Below are positions 1 through 14,992 of a stretch of DNA of 64,000 nucleotides, piece by piece; position 1 is the first letter of the stretch, and the number at the start of each line of letters is the position of its first letter. The notes beneath the pieces were generated by a model. That model saw only the letters and a program-made list of their open reading frames with translations. It was not told where the DNA came from and ran no database searches. Both the position numbers and the translations under genes were made by a program. The stretch covers positions 11,938,704-12,002,703 of the forward strand of contig NC_045139.1 of NCBI RefSeq assembly GCF_008831285.2, given 5' to 3'. The DNA is from Nymphaea colorata (taxonomy: Eukaryota; Streptophyta; Magnoliopsida; Nymphaeales; Nymphaeaceae).

Positions 1-965
1 AATGGACATTGACTATAATGAGACATTTTCTCGTCTCATCTAAAGAGTCAATAAAGATTACTTTTGCTTTCCTGTCTCATTTTGATTTAGAGCTACATCA
101 AGTGGATGTAAAAACAACTTTCCTAAATGGTGATTTGAATGAAGATGTTCATATGGAACAACCTGAAGGTTTCTTTGAAAAAGAGTCAGATCGTTTGCTT
201 TGCAAATTAAATAAGTCAATATCTAGACTTAAAATGGCTTCACGACAATGGCACGTCAAGTTTACCAAAGTCATCTTGATTTTTATTTTTACAGAAAACA
301 TCATTCATCGATGTGTGTACCTTAAGATTATAAATGGGAATAAGTCCATAATTTTAGTATTGTATGTAGACGACAGTTTACTTGCAACCAACGATAAGGA
401 TATGGTGACAAAGACTAAAGAGTTTCTTTCCTTTCATTTTAAAATGAAAGATATGGGAGAAGCTACCTATGTTCTCGGCCTTGAGATTCGTCGAGACATA
501 AATAAAAACACATTAGTTATTTTTCAAAAAATTTATATTGAAAATATCCTCAAAAGATATGGAATTGTGAATTGTTCTCCTTCTATAGCATCCATAGCGA
601 AATGAGATAAATTGAGCCTCAAAAAGACTGAAGATGAAAATGCACAAACGTATATAATACCATATGCAACAGTGATTGGCAGCTTGTAATATGCGCAGAT
701 CCATATATGACCCGACAAATCGTATGCAGTTGAGGTCCTTGGCAGATTTCAATTAGATGTAGAGATTGCTCACTGGAAGGCTATCAAGAAGGTAATCTGG
801 TACATACAATAGACAAAAAATTACATGTTAACATATAGAAAGATAGATCACTTAGAGGTTGAGTGGATGTTCTGATAGTAAGAAATATACTGCTAGATAT
901 GTTTCCTACTAGTAGGTGGTGTCATCTCTTGGATGAGTGGAAAACGTGCATTGAAGAGTCCAATA
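1..965 (+). pseudogene. Ty1/copia pol remnant (RT to RNase H)
   Basis: This is the decayed 3' part of a copia polyprotein. Residues typical of copia reverse transcriptase are readable in 9-605: a VDVKTTFLNGDL block, a QPEGF block, and the catalytic block LYVDDSLLA near 360-380. After a stop at 603-605 the same reading resumes in pieces: IPYATVIGSL near 660-690, an RPD-like block and EVLGRFQ near 710-750, and GGVISW near 915-940. Stops and shifts interrupt all of it. The left end is cut by the window edge, and I see no LTR on the right. It cannot encode a working enzyme. Confidence 0.85.
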
Positions 966-3030
966 ATTGTGACCATTCTTTTCAACAGCTCTTCAACTTG
1001 CATCTCTTCATCTTCGCACCCATTCAAAGTGACTCTTGATTTTCTATTTATACGGCAGGATGAAAGCGGCTTAAGCATCGGAAAAAAAATTCTAAGGATC
1101 GGTCCCAGATCACCTTCAATATTATATGCCTATGCTCATCGAGGGTGGCCGTTAGCTGAGGAGATTTTCAGTCTTAGTTCTTCTTCTTGTGCATCATGGC
1201 AGGAACTGATAAGTGTCCTATCTAGTTATTTTATGCATAAGCTTGAACATGATAAGTCTGGATAAAATATTATAATATAATATTCTATATTTTTTTAATA
1301 TTTTAAATAAATTCATGGAACAGTGACAAAGTAACTATTCCCATTGTCAAACGAAACCATTATATAAAAACACTGAGAGTTGTAAGTTATTAGCAAAAAA
1401 GATGCATATATTAAAAGTTCAAAAACAAAATGCCGTAACGGGTTTGGTAGTTAAAATTTTTAAAGCTTCAAAATGAATTTTGGCCTCCCAACGTAAGTTT
1501 CGTTTCGCTGCAAAAGATGTGCTTGGGACCCGAATCTTATATCCGAATCCTTGCAAGAATTGATCTTTACCCGATCCATTTGCACGTTGCAGAGAGAGAG
1601 AGGTCCAAGTGTTGAACGATTTGGTACAGGTGGTCGATCGGACTCCGGAAAACTCCAAACAGTTTCGGGATCGTCCTTCCGGAAGCGGTCGCACTCGACC
1701 ATATTGGCGTCAGAGCTTTCTATTTTCATTTAAGGGCACATTATTATCCGATTTCCAAAGAGCGCCTTATGTTTTCATTTCTTTGCTTATACCTTCTCTG
1801 TCAAGTGGCGGACAAGGAGACCGTGTTGCTTGGCCGGAAAACCCTGTCCAGTGCACATCTTCGGATCCTGAAGGATTCGCCGGTCATTTTCTAAAGAAAG
1901 ATAGGTGCTTTGGTCATTTAAAACAAAAAACCTTTCTTATTTCATTTTTTTCCCTTATGAAAGGGAGTTTCTTTTTTTTTTTGTCCACCAAAGGGCATTT
2001 CTTTCGTTATTTTATGGCCCAAACACGTAGCATGTTGAGACCTGACCATATAACTTTTCTGGCTAACTTATTGTTTAACCAGAGGGACATTTTTGTCATT
2101 TGATGAAAAGCATTTTTTTTTTATTTCACTCTTACATTTTAAGTTTAAGGGTGAGGGCATTTTAGTCATTTCCTGCCCTGGTCCTGTGTCAGCGGCCATA
2201 AAATATAAACTGCTTGGCAAAACACTTGTAATAAAATTTGAGATACATAAAAGTTGACCATCATTAAATGGTGCACTTAGAAAATTTATATCCACTCGAA
2301 CCAGGGAACCACATATTATACACTATTTTCTTTTGTTAAAAAATTAAATTATACATGTATATCTTATCTATTTTTCAAAAATAATTATAACAAAATATTG
2401 TAAATTTACCTAAAAATCGGCTAGGGCAGGTTATTTGTTAAAGTATTTCATCTGTAATAATGGAAATGCCTCAGGCATGACATCAGGTAGTTGGATCATT
2501 CCATGCCAAATTGTCTTCTTTCAATCATGCTAGTCCTGGTGTTGCTTACTATGGTGTTCACAAGTGAAATTAAAAGAACGATTAAGTGCTTTTGACGTGG
2601 GTACTCGCACAGACTTGCATTATATTTTTACATGAAGTTGTGTTCGGTATCAAATATTACCAAATTGCCACTGTTTTTTATAAGTGCAAATATTAAAAAA
2701 AAAATTACCCTTTTGATTTACTTTTTGAAAAAGACAAAAATACCACTTCACACTAAATTATGCGAGCAGGACAGCCTCCCGGATAAAAGGGCATGCTAGC
2801 AATTATCCGCGCAAGAGTAGCCGCCTGTCACGAAATATGGAAGAGCCAGCCTCACTTATGGAATTAAATCTAAAAAGTTGGTCCCAGTAAAAAAACTTCG
2901 TTTTTCTCGTGAAAGATAAATAACAACCCTTCCATCCTTCTGCCTGTGTTGATTGTATTGTAAGCGTTTGCGTCTCTTTCCATCGAGAGAGTTGAAGTGA
3001 TTTGGGGAGGAAGAGAGGAAGAGATTAGGG
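966..3030. other. Gene-free stretch upstream of the CCoAOMT-like gene
   Basis: I see no convincing coding exon or RNA gene here. Open frames around 933-1265 and 1419-2103 have no recognisable domain and overlap each other on both strands. The final 150 bp before 3031, including GA-rich sequence near 2985-3030, probably hold the promoter and 5' UTR of the gene that follows. Confidence 0.6.
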
Positions 3031-6175
<3,145 letters not shown>

Positions 6176-7896
6176 TCTGTGGTTCTGTGTTTGGATCGGT
6201 GTCGCATTGGAAAAGTGATTCGCTTAAAACTGTTTCTAGTTGCATGAACAACTCTTAGTGTTTGGATCCAAGAAACGATTCACTTGAAACTGTTTCCTAG
6301 TTTTTCTTTCTCTTAACTTGCTATCTTCCAATGTTCACTGCAAAGTTTGGTAGTATTGCATTTATACGAACAATTGGAGATCAGGAATTTGTTGAATTTA
6401 TTGATTAGAGCTTGCAAAGGCGCATATTGTTTTTAAATGACATGATAGAAACATGCCCAAGCTTGGAAAATTTTCAGGTGGGTAGGTTTAATTTAAACAT
6501 GCAAATGTAAAACATTGCAATATGTGCAGCGCTGCCATTACTGATTCTTATGCAGCTCATGAATTCAAAAACAAGGGGAATGGAGAGGTTTGGTTGTTAA
6601 CTTTTTGCTCACCTGAAAATATAACATAACTGTGTTTTTGCCACTCTTTTTCGGTCTTACAATTTTGGAGCTGTAACTTTAAACGATGAGTTAACTTGTG
6701 CAACTCTTTTTAATTTTTTTTTCTCAGTATCTATTCCATTAAGTTATATTTTTACAATTCAATAATCCCTTTCATTAATTACAATGACAAGTCTTATAAA
6801 ATGTAATTCAGTGATAGGGAGAAATATGAAAAAGAATTTGCAGCTAAATTTTTTGTTTCTCGTGTTAATTGAAGTTCTTCTATTTAGTCTTTATTTAAGA
6901 ATTTTTATGGAAAAAGGTGGCTTTTATTTAGAAAGCCATATTGGTTGATGTTCATGGCTAGATTCTGTACCAAGATCCATGTATCCTCGGGCTAAGTATC
7001 TCAGATTGTGCCTAATTTCCACAAGTAGAATTTTTAAATTGCTAATTTACACTTCTGAAGATTCTTGACACTAGCAGTTTATGCCTTACGGGCAAAGATG
7101 GTTCCAACTTGGTTATAATGCTTTTTCGGTATGGCTAATGACTAAAATACCCTTAGTTCACATTGAACAAGAAAACTTTTTGTAAAGACAAAATAGGAAT
7201 TGAAAAAAAAAAGTAAAAAAGACAATGGAGGATATTTTCTTTTAATAAATTACCAAAAATGTCATTTCGTCCTTTACTGCGCCCTCTCAAGATGGTTGAC
7301 ATGCTAGGAATGGGGGACTTTTATCAGCACGAGGGATGGGGCAGCGGGGGAGCTAGGATTTTTTGGCTTAAAAGGCACTTTGAATCATCATGTGGACTTC
7401 ATGACTTTGAGTCATCATCTCTGGTTTCATTTGGACTTCATGTATGACTGAAACCACATACAGAAATGAAATTTTTGAAGGCCTGGTGTGGCTGGTGGCC
7501 CACACTAGCCACACCGTAGCTACGCTACCGGGTGGGTAGGGAAAGTTGCACTCCCCATAACACACAATGGTCACTAAGCATTGAAAAGAGAAGATTGTCC
7601 GGTTGATAGAAGTTGTGATTTTAGGCAACATGTTAGCGTCAGATTGCTTACAGCTTTGTACAGTACCCTAGCCGAATTTAACATGATTCATAGGGTTGGA
7701 GCCTAAATGCGAAAGAAAATGAAAAGCTAGTGGCATTTTTTTAGGTGCAAAGAATCAGATTCTAACGGTTTGTGAGAGGCGAAGCTAGCCTCCATTTTCG
7801 CCCCTCCGCTCCCATCCCAGGGCCTAGGGCTACTTTGAGACTCGAATAGTCCAACATTATATCTTCCAACTTGAGTAATATGCAAACCACCGTTTT
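6176..7896. other. Intergenic, 3' of the CCoAOMT-like gene
   Basis: The first few hundred bases are probably 3' UTR. I see no further exon. Short open frames at 7259-7631 have no recognisable domain. Confidence 0.6.
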
Positions 7897-8239
7897 TAGG
7901 GCTAGGCACTGGCCCGACCCAGCTCAACAATAAGTCGGGTTTCACGCCAAGCCGTAGCCTGGGCCTCGCCTGACTGCCCAAAACCTAGGCTGAGGCTGGC
8001 CCAATTGGGCATGATTAAAATAAAAATGTAATTTAATATATATATATATATATATAATTAATTATAAGAAAATAGATATAGTTGTATTTATTTATATTTA
8101 TTTATTTAAATCAATATTAAAAATAAGTTATTGGACCGACTGGGGTCGGCCTAGTGCCCAATTTTAAGGCCTAGGGCTGGGCTTGAGTTGGGCTGGGTGC
8201 CAGGTATTGTTGGGTATCCGTTCATGATGACCACCCCTA
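7897..8239. repeat. hAT-like MITE candidate with GGCCC-rich ends
   Basis: The ends begin TAGGGCTAGGCACTGGCCCG on the left and TAGGGGTGGTCATCATGAAC on the right (reverse complement). Both are followed by GGCCC/GGGCC-rich arms around an AT-rich core with a TA run at 8036-8057. This architecture is common in non-autonomous hAT elements. I could not find a clean 8-bp target duplication, so the call is tentative. Confidence 0.4.
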
Positions 8240-9519
8240 GCCATTTACAATATACAAGAGTAGCATCCACGAGAATCAAGCTGAGGATGCGATGTCAAAA
8301 CGATGCTTAGGCTGACTAGCTATGCTATAACCTTTGAAACTAACTAGTGTCTTTTCTTTATTAATTTTATTAATGAAGAAGCTTTAAGGCCCACCCACGT
8401 AATGGTTGTGCTCCCTGAGAAAGAGAACTCCAGTTGCAAATTTTGAACTTGCTAAATCTGAGTGAAGAATATTAGAAAGTATTGTTCTAATTTTTCTTAA
8501 GAATAACGAGAAAAATTGGATCAAAAACTAACAAAAACAGATCTAATTGGCTTGTTGTGTCGTTTAGTAGCAGGGGTGCTCTATGAGTGCTATTGGTCTG
8601 CCACCACTTACAAAGTATCCTTACTATCAAATGGCCGTGAGGCAGGTTTTGATCCCCTGACCTGACCATTAATAGTCGGGGGTTGAGCATATTTTCACTT
8701 CAATAGAGACAAGTTTGAACATTATCTCTACCGTGACACTTAAACATAATCTAAAGAAGCAGTGAAACCCACTAGGAGCAATTCCGCCTTTCAATGTTTG
8801 TACCACTGACACTGCAAACAAAAGAGCGTCTCTTTGTGGACCCAAAGACTGTTGTTCTGCTCATCTAAGCACCGTGTTTTGCGGAACAGCGGGACCCATG
8901 GAAGACTCAAATGCGAGACATGCGGAACGCTGTCCAGCGTGTCCTGCGGACACTGTTTTTGTCATCTTGGAGTTCCACATGGACCAGGACGAAGGGGGTA
9001 AGGAACTTTGTCTTTGGGGGTTTTATATCTGGGGCGAGCAACAAGGTCTCTCAGCACAGGCTGGTTCCGGGGCCGCAAGCACATCTACAATGGGATGAAA
9101 GGATTATCAGCCTTGTACATGTGATTTAAAAAATTTCTTTAGTGGAAATCAACTCTCAGATTGTGAATTTTAACTCCATCCATGTATATCACGGCCTCAT
9201 TGGCGGCTTGGTGTCATTTGCTGCACCGGGGGAGCCCGCATGGGTCCTGGCCCCACCTCAAAAAAATTTTACGTGTAAGTTTTTGAAAATTTTACTTGTT
9301 CTATATAAAAATTTTAAAAAATAATATCTCGGACCGTGTCAAAATTTTAGAAACTTTAATTCGGCCTTCCTCGTAAAAAATTTATGGCTCTGCCTCTGAC
9401 TGGCTGCAAGGACATCAAATGAATTCCATTGGCGTACATTTTTGTTCATACTTATCACGTCGACGCTGTTGTATTCGCTCAACAACCTTACACTATACAA
9501 TCTCAACTAAGATATATAT

Positions 9520-9557
<38 letters not shown>

Positions 9558-12186
9558 CATTTGTTGATTTCTCCATCCAAGTTTGACAGACATCTTTCAT
9601 TTTTTCTTTAATTCAACCATATAATGTGTTTCATTATGGGCTTAGCCTTTGGACTTTGAATATTTGTCACAGTATGAAGAGTAAGTTATTTTCTACAATC
9701 TAAAATCAATGACTGAAAATGCATCAAACTTATATTGCTTGGGTTCCTAACCATGCGTGAAAAGAAAGCAATTTGTAGGTTTCTAACCACGTTCATTAGC
9801 ATAAGTAAACAAACTTAAATTATGAGAGCTAAACTACACTGCACATCCAAGGATAGAAAATATAAATACAAATATATTTATAAGATTCTTCAAGTATATA
9901 TGATGCGAAATATGCAATATTTTTTATCTTTTATAAATATATCCAACTAAACGAATGAGCTCAAAATGCTAAAAAATGTAGGATTAAATAAATTTTGACC
10001 CTTTTCATGTCTATATGATCTCTTCATCAGTTGACAAATTAATCCTAATATCATTGATTTTTAAATGGTCAGAAATTAAATTTATAAATCATATTCATGA
10101 TTGTTCTGAAAATATGAAACTTATATTCGTAGAATCCGTCTGCATAGTTAGGTTCTTCCAAAACGTCTTCAAGCCACCGATCAACAGAATATATATATAC
10201 ACTTTGCTCCTAAATTGTTCCAGTGCCTTGCGAATTGTCTTTTAGTCTTCGAATTACTTGGTGAAAACCGTCCGGGCTTGGATCAAATCTAGACGTTACC
10301 AAATTCAACGTAATTGAATGCAATGTAATTGGATTTGTGTTCTGACTCAGACCCATATTTTCTCAAGCCCAATTTGCATCTGACTAAAGAAAGATTTGAC
10401 ATTTACTCATAATTGATTTGAGCCCCTAACTTCATCGTCAATTTGTAAAGCATGACTAGATTCGGCACTATCAAAGTGGTTATAAACAAGCAAGTTCGTG
10501 AATAGGCTATTAATATGTCTGATTTGGATCCGATGAACCATTTTAAAAAAATGGATATGGAGAAAATTTTAATATTTGATTCAAGTATCAGCTTACATTT
10601 GGATTTAAGAAATGACGTCCGATCAAATTCAGATTTAAATTAGGATATACATAAATATCCAATCGGATTGGGATCAGATTTAGTTTAACTAAATATCTTA
10701 TATGCAATGCCCTTACATTCTGAAAGTTGGTAGGACTTAGCTTAAAATTTGGATTTGGATTCTGATTCCGACGTTAATCTAAAAATTGGATTCAGATCAG
10801 AAACAAATCGGATATATTTTTAAAAATCCAATCCGTTGACATCCCTTCTTAGAAAAAAGCATGCCGACTATATAAACTGCCAAATCTGCGCCCGATATTA
10901 GATATATTTGTCTCACCAATTCCGCGCAGGTGATTGTGGGTCACGGGTCTCTGGACTCAAATCCATAAATAACAAAAAGGTAAAACCTTAGATCGTACCA
11001 ATGAGATACAGAATCCAGAAAATTAGGGAGGGTTGGCCCTGGCTCCATCTGACCCTCTTCATCCCGCCCCGATCCATGCCCGAAATTGTGGGGATGCAAC
11101 AGCTCTATAATTGTTAGATATTTGTTACAAGCTAGAATCCAATTGGTTGGATTTGGCAAGAAAATCTGAATCTAATTAGCAAATTGGATTCGAATCGGGC
11201 GGATCATTTTTTGCTGAATTTGAAGGATACCGGATTCGATTATGGGTATCCGATTCCTTTTTTACATATATGAATTATTTTGGTATTTCCCGCATTCTAA
11301 ACCTGGATCTCCCTCTCAGCCCGATCCATGTATCAAATGCAAAAAACCAAGTAGAACTTTGCCGTACTGCCGACAGAATAAATTCCCTGAAGTTTTCACC
11401 TTTTTCTTTTTTTACTTGAATTGTTTCATATACAGCACAAATCTACGCTCACCATTTCGTTGTAATTTGGAAATGATTATTACTTTTATAAGTTTTTTAA
11501 TAATTATTATATTTTTTACAATTTGTTATGCCCTTTAATTGGGTTAGTGTATTTTACTATCCCAGATGAAATAATGTCATAGTTGTTCTCAACTTCCGAG
11601 CACATGAACCCTTGATATCTTTAGAAACAAGTAGTATTATGGCATTAATCGTATTCTATACTAAAAATGACCAACATGCCCCTACTTGTTGAATGCACTA
11701 CTTCTCCCCCTGTAAGGGCAAAAGTAGAATATGAATTTTTTTTTCATGCTCTAAAATTATCAAATTGACCATGTCAACCGCAAAAGCTTGTTTATCAAAT
11801 AAGGACCCGAAGTAAAAGGCAGATTATTTAGTTCTGATTTCGTTCTCCATATTTTTCTCTATTAAATTACATTTTTAGCTTGTTTTTACTTCGATAAACT
11901 TTTAATATGCTATTTAAAAAATAGAAAGTAAGTTTATGATAGATATAATATCAAAAAAACCATAAATTCACCTTCTTATTTGATGGTTCTCTGAAGAAAC
12001 CCATGACTTTCTTTAGGAAAACTATCAGAAATATATTTGTTTCTGAATTTATAAGCAAAGGATAAGCCTTAAAATAACAAACTCTGGATTCAGCCAAAAA
12101 AAACCAACACGAATTTGTCATTTCTCCAAAAGTTTGATGTGATTTGGCAAAATATTCTTGAAGGTTAAAGCAACTAATGATTGGTA
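8240..12186. other. Gene-poor AT-rich stretch
   Basis: No supported gene. It contains TA-rich microsatellite sequence near 9510-9560. It also contains a dispersed repeat (listed separately) and sequence rich in GGATTCGGAT-type words near 10500-11260. The longest open frames (98 residues or fewer) show no domain. Confidence 0.6.
10530..10850 (+). repeat. Dispersed repeat, copy A
   Basis: This segment shares a series of blocks, including TTTGGATTTAAGAAATGACG and GACATCCCT at its right end, with the reverse complement of 42665-43105. The two copies are diverged and inverted relative to each other. A third, weaker relative may lie near 31020-31200. No coding capacity is visible, and family membership is unknown to me. 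Confidence 0.5.
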
Positions 12187-12290
12187 TTAAGAGGTGTCCA
12201 CCTTCTTCGGTTTCGAACTCTTAACGTGCGGCACCGTTTTAACCAAAATCGCTCCAAGTCGAGGTCTTGGTGCTGACACTTTTCTTTTTT
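12187..12290 (-). repeat. Possible tRNA-derived SINE fragment
   Basis: The minus strand has AGTTCGAAACC, ten of eleven bases of the Pol III B-box consensus. About 36 nt upstream is a weak A-box-like GGAGCGATTTTGG. No target duplication is evident and the ends are not defined. Confidence 0.35.
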
Positions 12291-13018
12291 TAAAAAAAAT
12301 GTAATACAAAAATATGGTCTTAGAGCAAAGCGAGTCTACTTATAAAGTCAGTATAAACCAGACAACAATAGAAAAAGGGCCGGCCGCCGGCATTCTAATG
12401 TAAAAGAGAAAAAAGGAAACGGGAGGAGGGTGCTGTATGTCATTTTCTCTTTTTTGGTGAAGAGTTATGTTAATGAAAATAAATATGAATTTTTATCAAT
12501 TAAAAATGCATCCTGCAGTCAGGCTCTATAATTAACGAATATCGAAAAAGAAAAGTCAGAAACATACCATGCGGTCACAGAAGGGTGCTCGGTTATAACA
12601 TACTTTAATGGAGAAAGCAGTTGTTAACTTCTTCTGTTTCTAAGGACGCTTCGGGGAAAAACGAAGAATTTTAGAGAAAGAAAAAAAGACAAGTCACCGA
12701 AAATCGTGACAGTGAATTTAGAGAGGGGAGGAGGGGCGGAAGTGGGGCCCACGCGGTGCGAAAGGGGAAACCAGACGGTCCACACTGTGGGCGCGGGCGA
12801 TGTAGCCAAGGGGTGGGGGGGGAAGAGAGAGAGAGAGAGAGGGGAGGTGAAGGAAAGGAAGAAGAAGGGGGTGGAGGAAGGGTAGAAGATTCGGTTTATC
12901 CGTCGGGAGGAGGAATTAGGGTTGGGATTAGGGTTTTCTGCGGTGATTCGGGGGTTCTGATTTGGGGCATTTTAGGGGTTGGTGCTCCCGAGCAGGAGGA
13001 GGAGCAGGAGCAGCGGCG
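12291..13018. other. Upstream region and 5' leader of the EXO70 gene
   Basis: The sequence is AT-rich to about 12600 and then becomes GC- and GA-rich, with a GAGA run near 12820-12840. This suits a plant promoter and 5' leader. No TATA box can be assigned with confidence. Confidence 0.45.
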
Positions 13019-14992
13019 ATGGCGGCAGCGGAAGGGGACGAGAGGGTGATCGCCACGGCGCAGCAGATAGTGAAGAGCCTCGGCACGACGAAGAACGTGA
13101 CGAAGGACATGATCATGATCCTTTCCAGCTTCGACAACCGGCTATCCACCATGACGGAGCTCCTAGGGGGCAGCAGCACCGGAGAGATGGAGGAGCGCCT
13201 CGAGGTGGCCGAGGCGAAGATCATGCACTGGGACTCGAACTCCTCGGCGGGGCGCCACTCCTCGCTCTGGGGCGATCTCTCCGACGAGGCCGAAGATTTC
13301 CTGGGCGCCGTTGACGAGGTGGCCGGATTGACGGAGAGCTTGGGGAAGCTCTCTCTTGCCAGCGACGACGAGCGCGAGCTCCTCGAGCGGGCGCAGTTCG
13401 CCCTCCAGATAGCGATGGACCGCCTTGAGGACGAGTTCCAGCAGGTTCTAATTCGGAACACCGTGCCGCTTGAGGCAGATCGGCTGAAGGGGAGCATCTC
13501 GACCCGTCGGGAGGATGATGTGGGCTCGGAGTGCTCTGGTGAAGGCGGCGAACCCGAGTGCGGCGGCGGGAGCGAGGAGGGAGATGCGGCCGATCGGGGC
13601 GAGTGCGTTGACGACGAGGGGGTTGTTGCCTTGGACCTGATTCAGCAGGAGGCGATCTCCGATCTCAAGGTTATCGCCCATCGGATGATCCGATCGGGTT
13701 ATGGAGAAGAGTGCTGCCATGTCTACAGCAGCGTCCGGCGGGACGTCCTCGAGGAGTGCCTCTCCATCTTGGGCGTCGACAAACTTAGCATTGACGACGT
13801 TCAGAAAATGGAGTGGAACACTCTGGACGGAAAGATTCGCCGATGGATCCAGGCCGTGAAGGTAGTCATCGGCGGCATCATCTCCGGCGAGCACCGGCTC
13901 TGCGACCAGATCTTCGGCGACCTCGATGGTAAGATGGGAGACATGTGCTTCGTAGAGGCAGCGAAGGGAGCGGTTCTGCAGCTCCTAAACTTCGGCGAGG
14001 CCGTCTCTATCGTGCGGAGATCGCCCGAGAAGCTCTTCAGGATCCTGGACATGTATGACGCCCTCGCTCAGGTCTTGCCTAATCTAGGGTCTCTATTCTC
14101 CGGTAATTCCGGCGATCACGTGGTTGAGGAGGCAAAGACTTTGCTGGTGAGCCTAGGGGAAGCGGCCAAGGGGACATTCGCAGAATTTGAGAACGCAGTT
14201 CGAAGGGAGACTTCCAGGACTCCTATCCAGGGAGGCGCAATCCACCCGCTGGTGCGGTACGTCATGAATTATTTGAAGTTGCTGGTCGATTACAGTGACA
14301 CTCTGAATGTGTTAATGGACTCCGAGGACGTAAATATCTCGGAAGAGGACGAGGAGATCAAGTACTTGGGGAGTAGTTCGCCTATGGCAAGAAGACTCTT
14401 CTCATTGCTCTCCTTGCTTGAGGCCAACGTGGTCGAGAAATCGAAGCTTTACAAGGACGCAGCAATTCAGTACATTTTCTTAATGAACAACATACAGTAC
14501 ATTGTGCAGAGAGTGAAGGACTCTGAGCTAAGTGCACTTCTTGGTGACCGGTGGGTAAAGAAACGGAGGGGCCAAGTCAGGCAATACGCGACTGGCTATT
14601 TACGATCTGCCTGGCATAAGGTTTTGTCTTGTCTAAAAGATGAAGGGATTGGAAGCGGTTCCGGGGGTTCGCTTTCAGGGGGTAGTGTCTCTAAAGTTGC
14701 GTTGAAGGAAAGGTTCAAGAGTTTCAACCTGGGATTTGAAGATATTTACAGGAACCAGACGGCTTGGAATGTGCCGCACGCGCAGCTCAGGGAGGAACTC
14801 CGCATATCCATATCGGAGAAGGTTATTCCAGCGTACCGATCGTTCATGGGGAGATTCAGGAGTCATTTAGAGAGTACAAGGAGGCATGCGGATAAATATA
14901 TCAAGTATACGCCGGAGGACTTGGAGGCTTATCTGCTAGATTTATTCGAAGGGGTGCCTTTAACGTTGGGTCATCAACGGAGGAAGAGCTGA
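13019..14992 (+). CDS. EXO70: EXO70 family exocyst subunit, intronless
   Basis: EXO70 is a rod-shaped subunit of the exocyst, which tethers secretory vesicles to the plasma membrane. I chose the ATG at 13019 (657 residues) because MAAAEGDERVIATAQQIVKS opens with the usual N-terminal helix. An upstream in-frame ATG at 12962 adds 19 residues of low complexity. The N-terminal half has a helical region with SSFDNRL and a gap-rich acidic linker around residues 165-205. The C-terminal EXO70 fold runs from about residue 215 to the end. Recognisable blocks include MIRSGYGEECCHVYSSVRR, LSILGVDKLS, RRWIQAVKV, LCDQIF, LLNFGEAVSI, RSPEKLFRILDMYDALA, HPLVRYVMNYLKLLVDYSDT and KYTPEDLEAYLLDLFEG. An intronless gene is common for plant EXO70 paralogues outside the EXO70A group. 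My guess is the EXO70D type, but I cannot settle the subgroup. Confidence 0.93.
   Translation: MAAAEGDERVIATAQQIVKSLGTTKNVTKDMIMILSSFDNRLSTMTELLGGSSTGEMEERLEVAEAKIMHWDSNSSAGRHSSLWGDLSDEAEDFLGAVDEVAGLTESLGKLSLASDDERELLERAQFALQIAMDRLEDEFQQVLIRNTVPLEADRLKGSISTRREDDVGSECSGEGGEPECGGGSEEGDAADRGECVDDEGVVALDLIQQEAISDLKVIAHRMIRSGYGEECCHVYSSVRRDVLEECLSILGVDKLSIDDVQKMEWNTLDGKIRRWIQAVKVVIGGIISGEHRLCDQIFGDLDGKMGDMCFVEAAKGAVLQLLNFGEAVSIVRRSPEKLFRILDMYDALAQVLPNLGSLFSGNSGDHVVEEAKTLLVSLGEAAKGTFAEFENAVRRETSRTPIQGGAIHPLVRYVMNYLKLLVDYSDTLNVLMDSEDVNISEEDEEIKYLGSSSPMARRLFSLLSLLEANVVEKSKLYKDAAIQYIFLMNNIQYIVQRVKDSELSALLGDRWVKKRRGQVRQYATGYLRSAWHKVLSCLKDEGIGSGSGGSLSGGSVSKVALKERFKSFNLGFEDIYRNQTAWNVPHAQLREELRISISEKVIPAYRSFMGRFRSHLESTRRHADKYIKYTPEDLEAYLLDLFEGVPLTLGHQRRKS

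Noticed and set aside
933-2103. Several open frames of 60-164 residues after the copia remnant
   Set aside because: They overlap on both strands, have no domain, and the composition does not differ from surrounding DNA.
8036-9560. Alternating TA runs as possible regulatory or origin sequence
   Set aside because: They are ordinary AT microsatellites of plant intergenic DNA.
12928-14052. Minus-strand frames up to 189 residues
   Set aside because: They are antisense shadows of the GC-rich EXO70 coding sequence.
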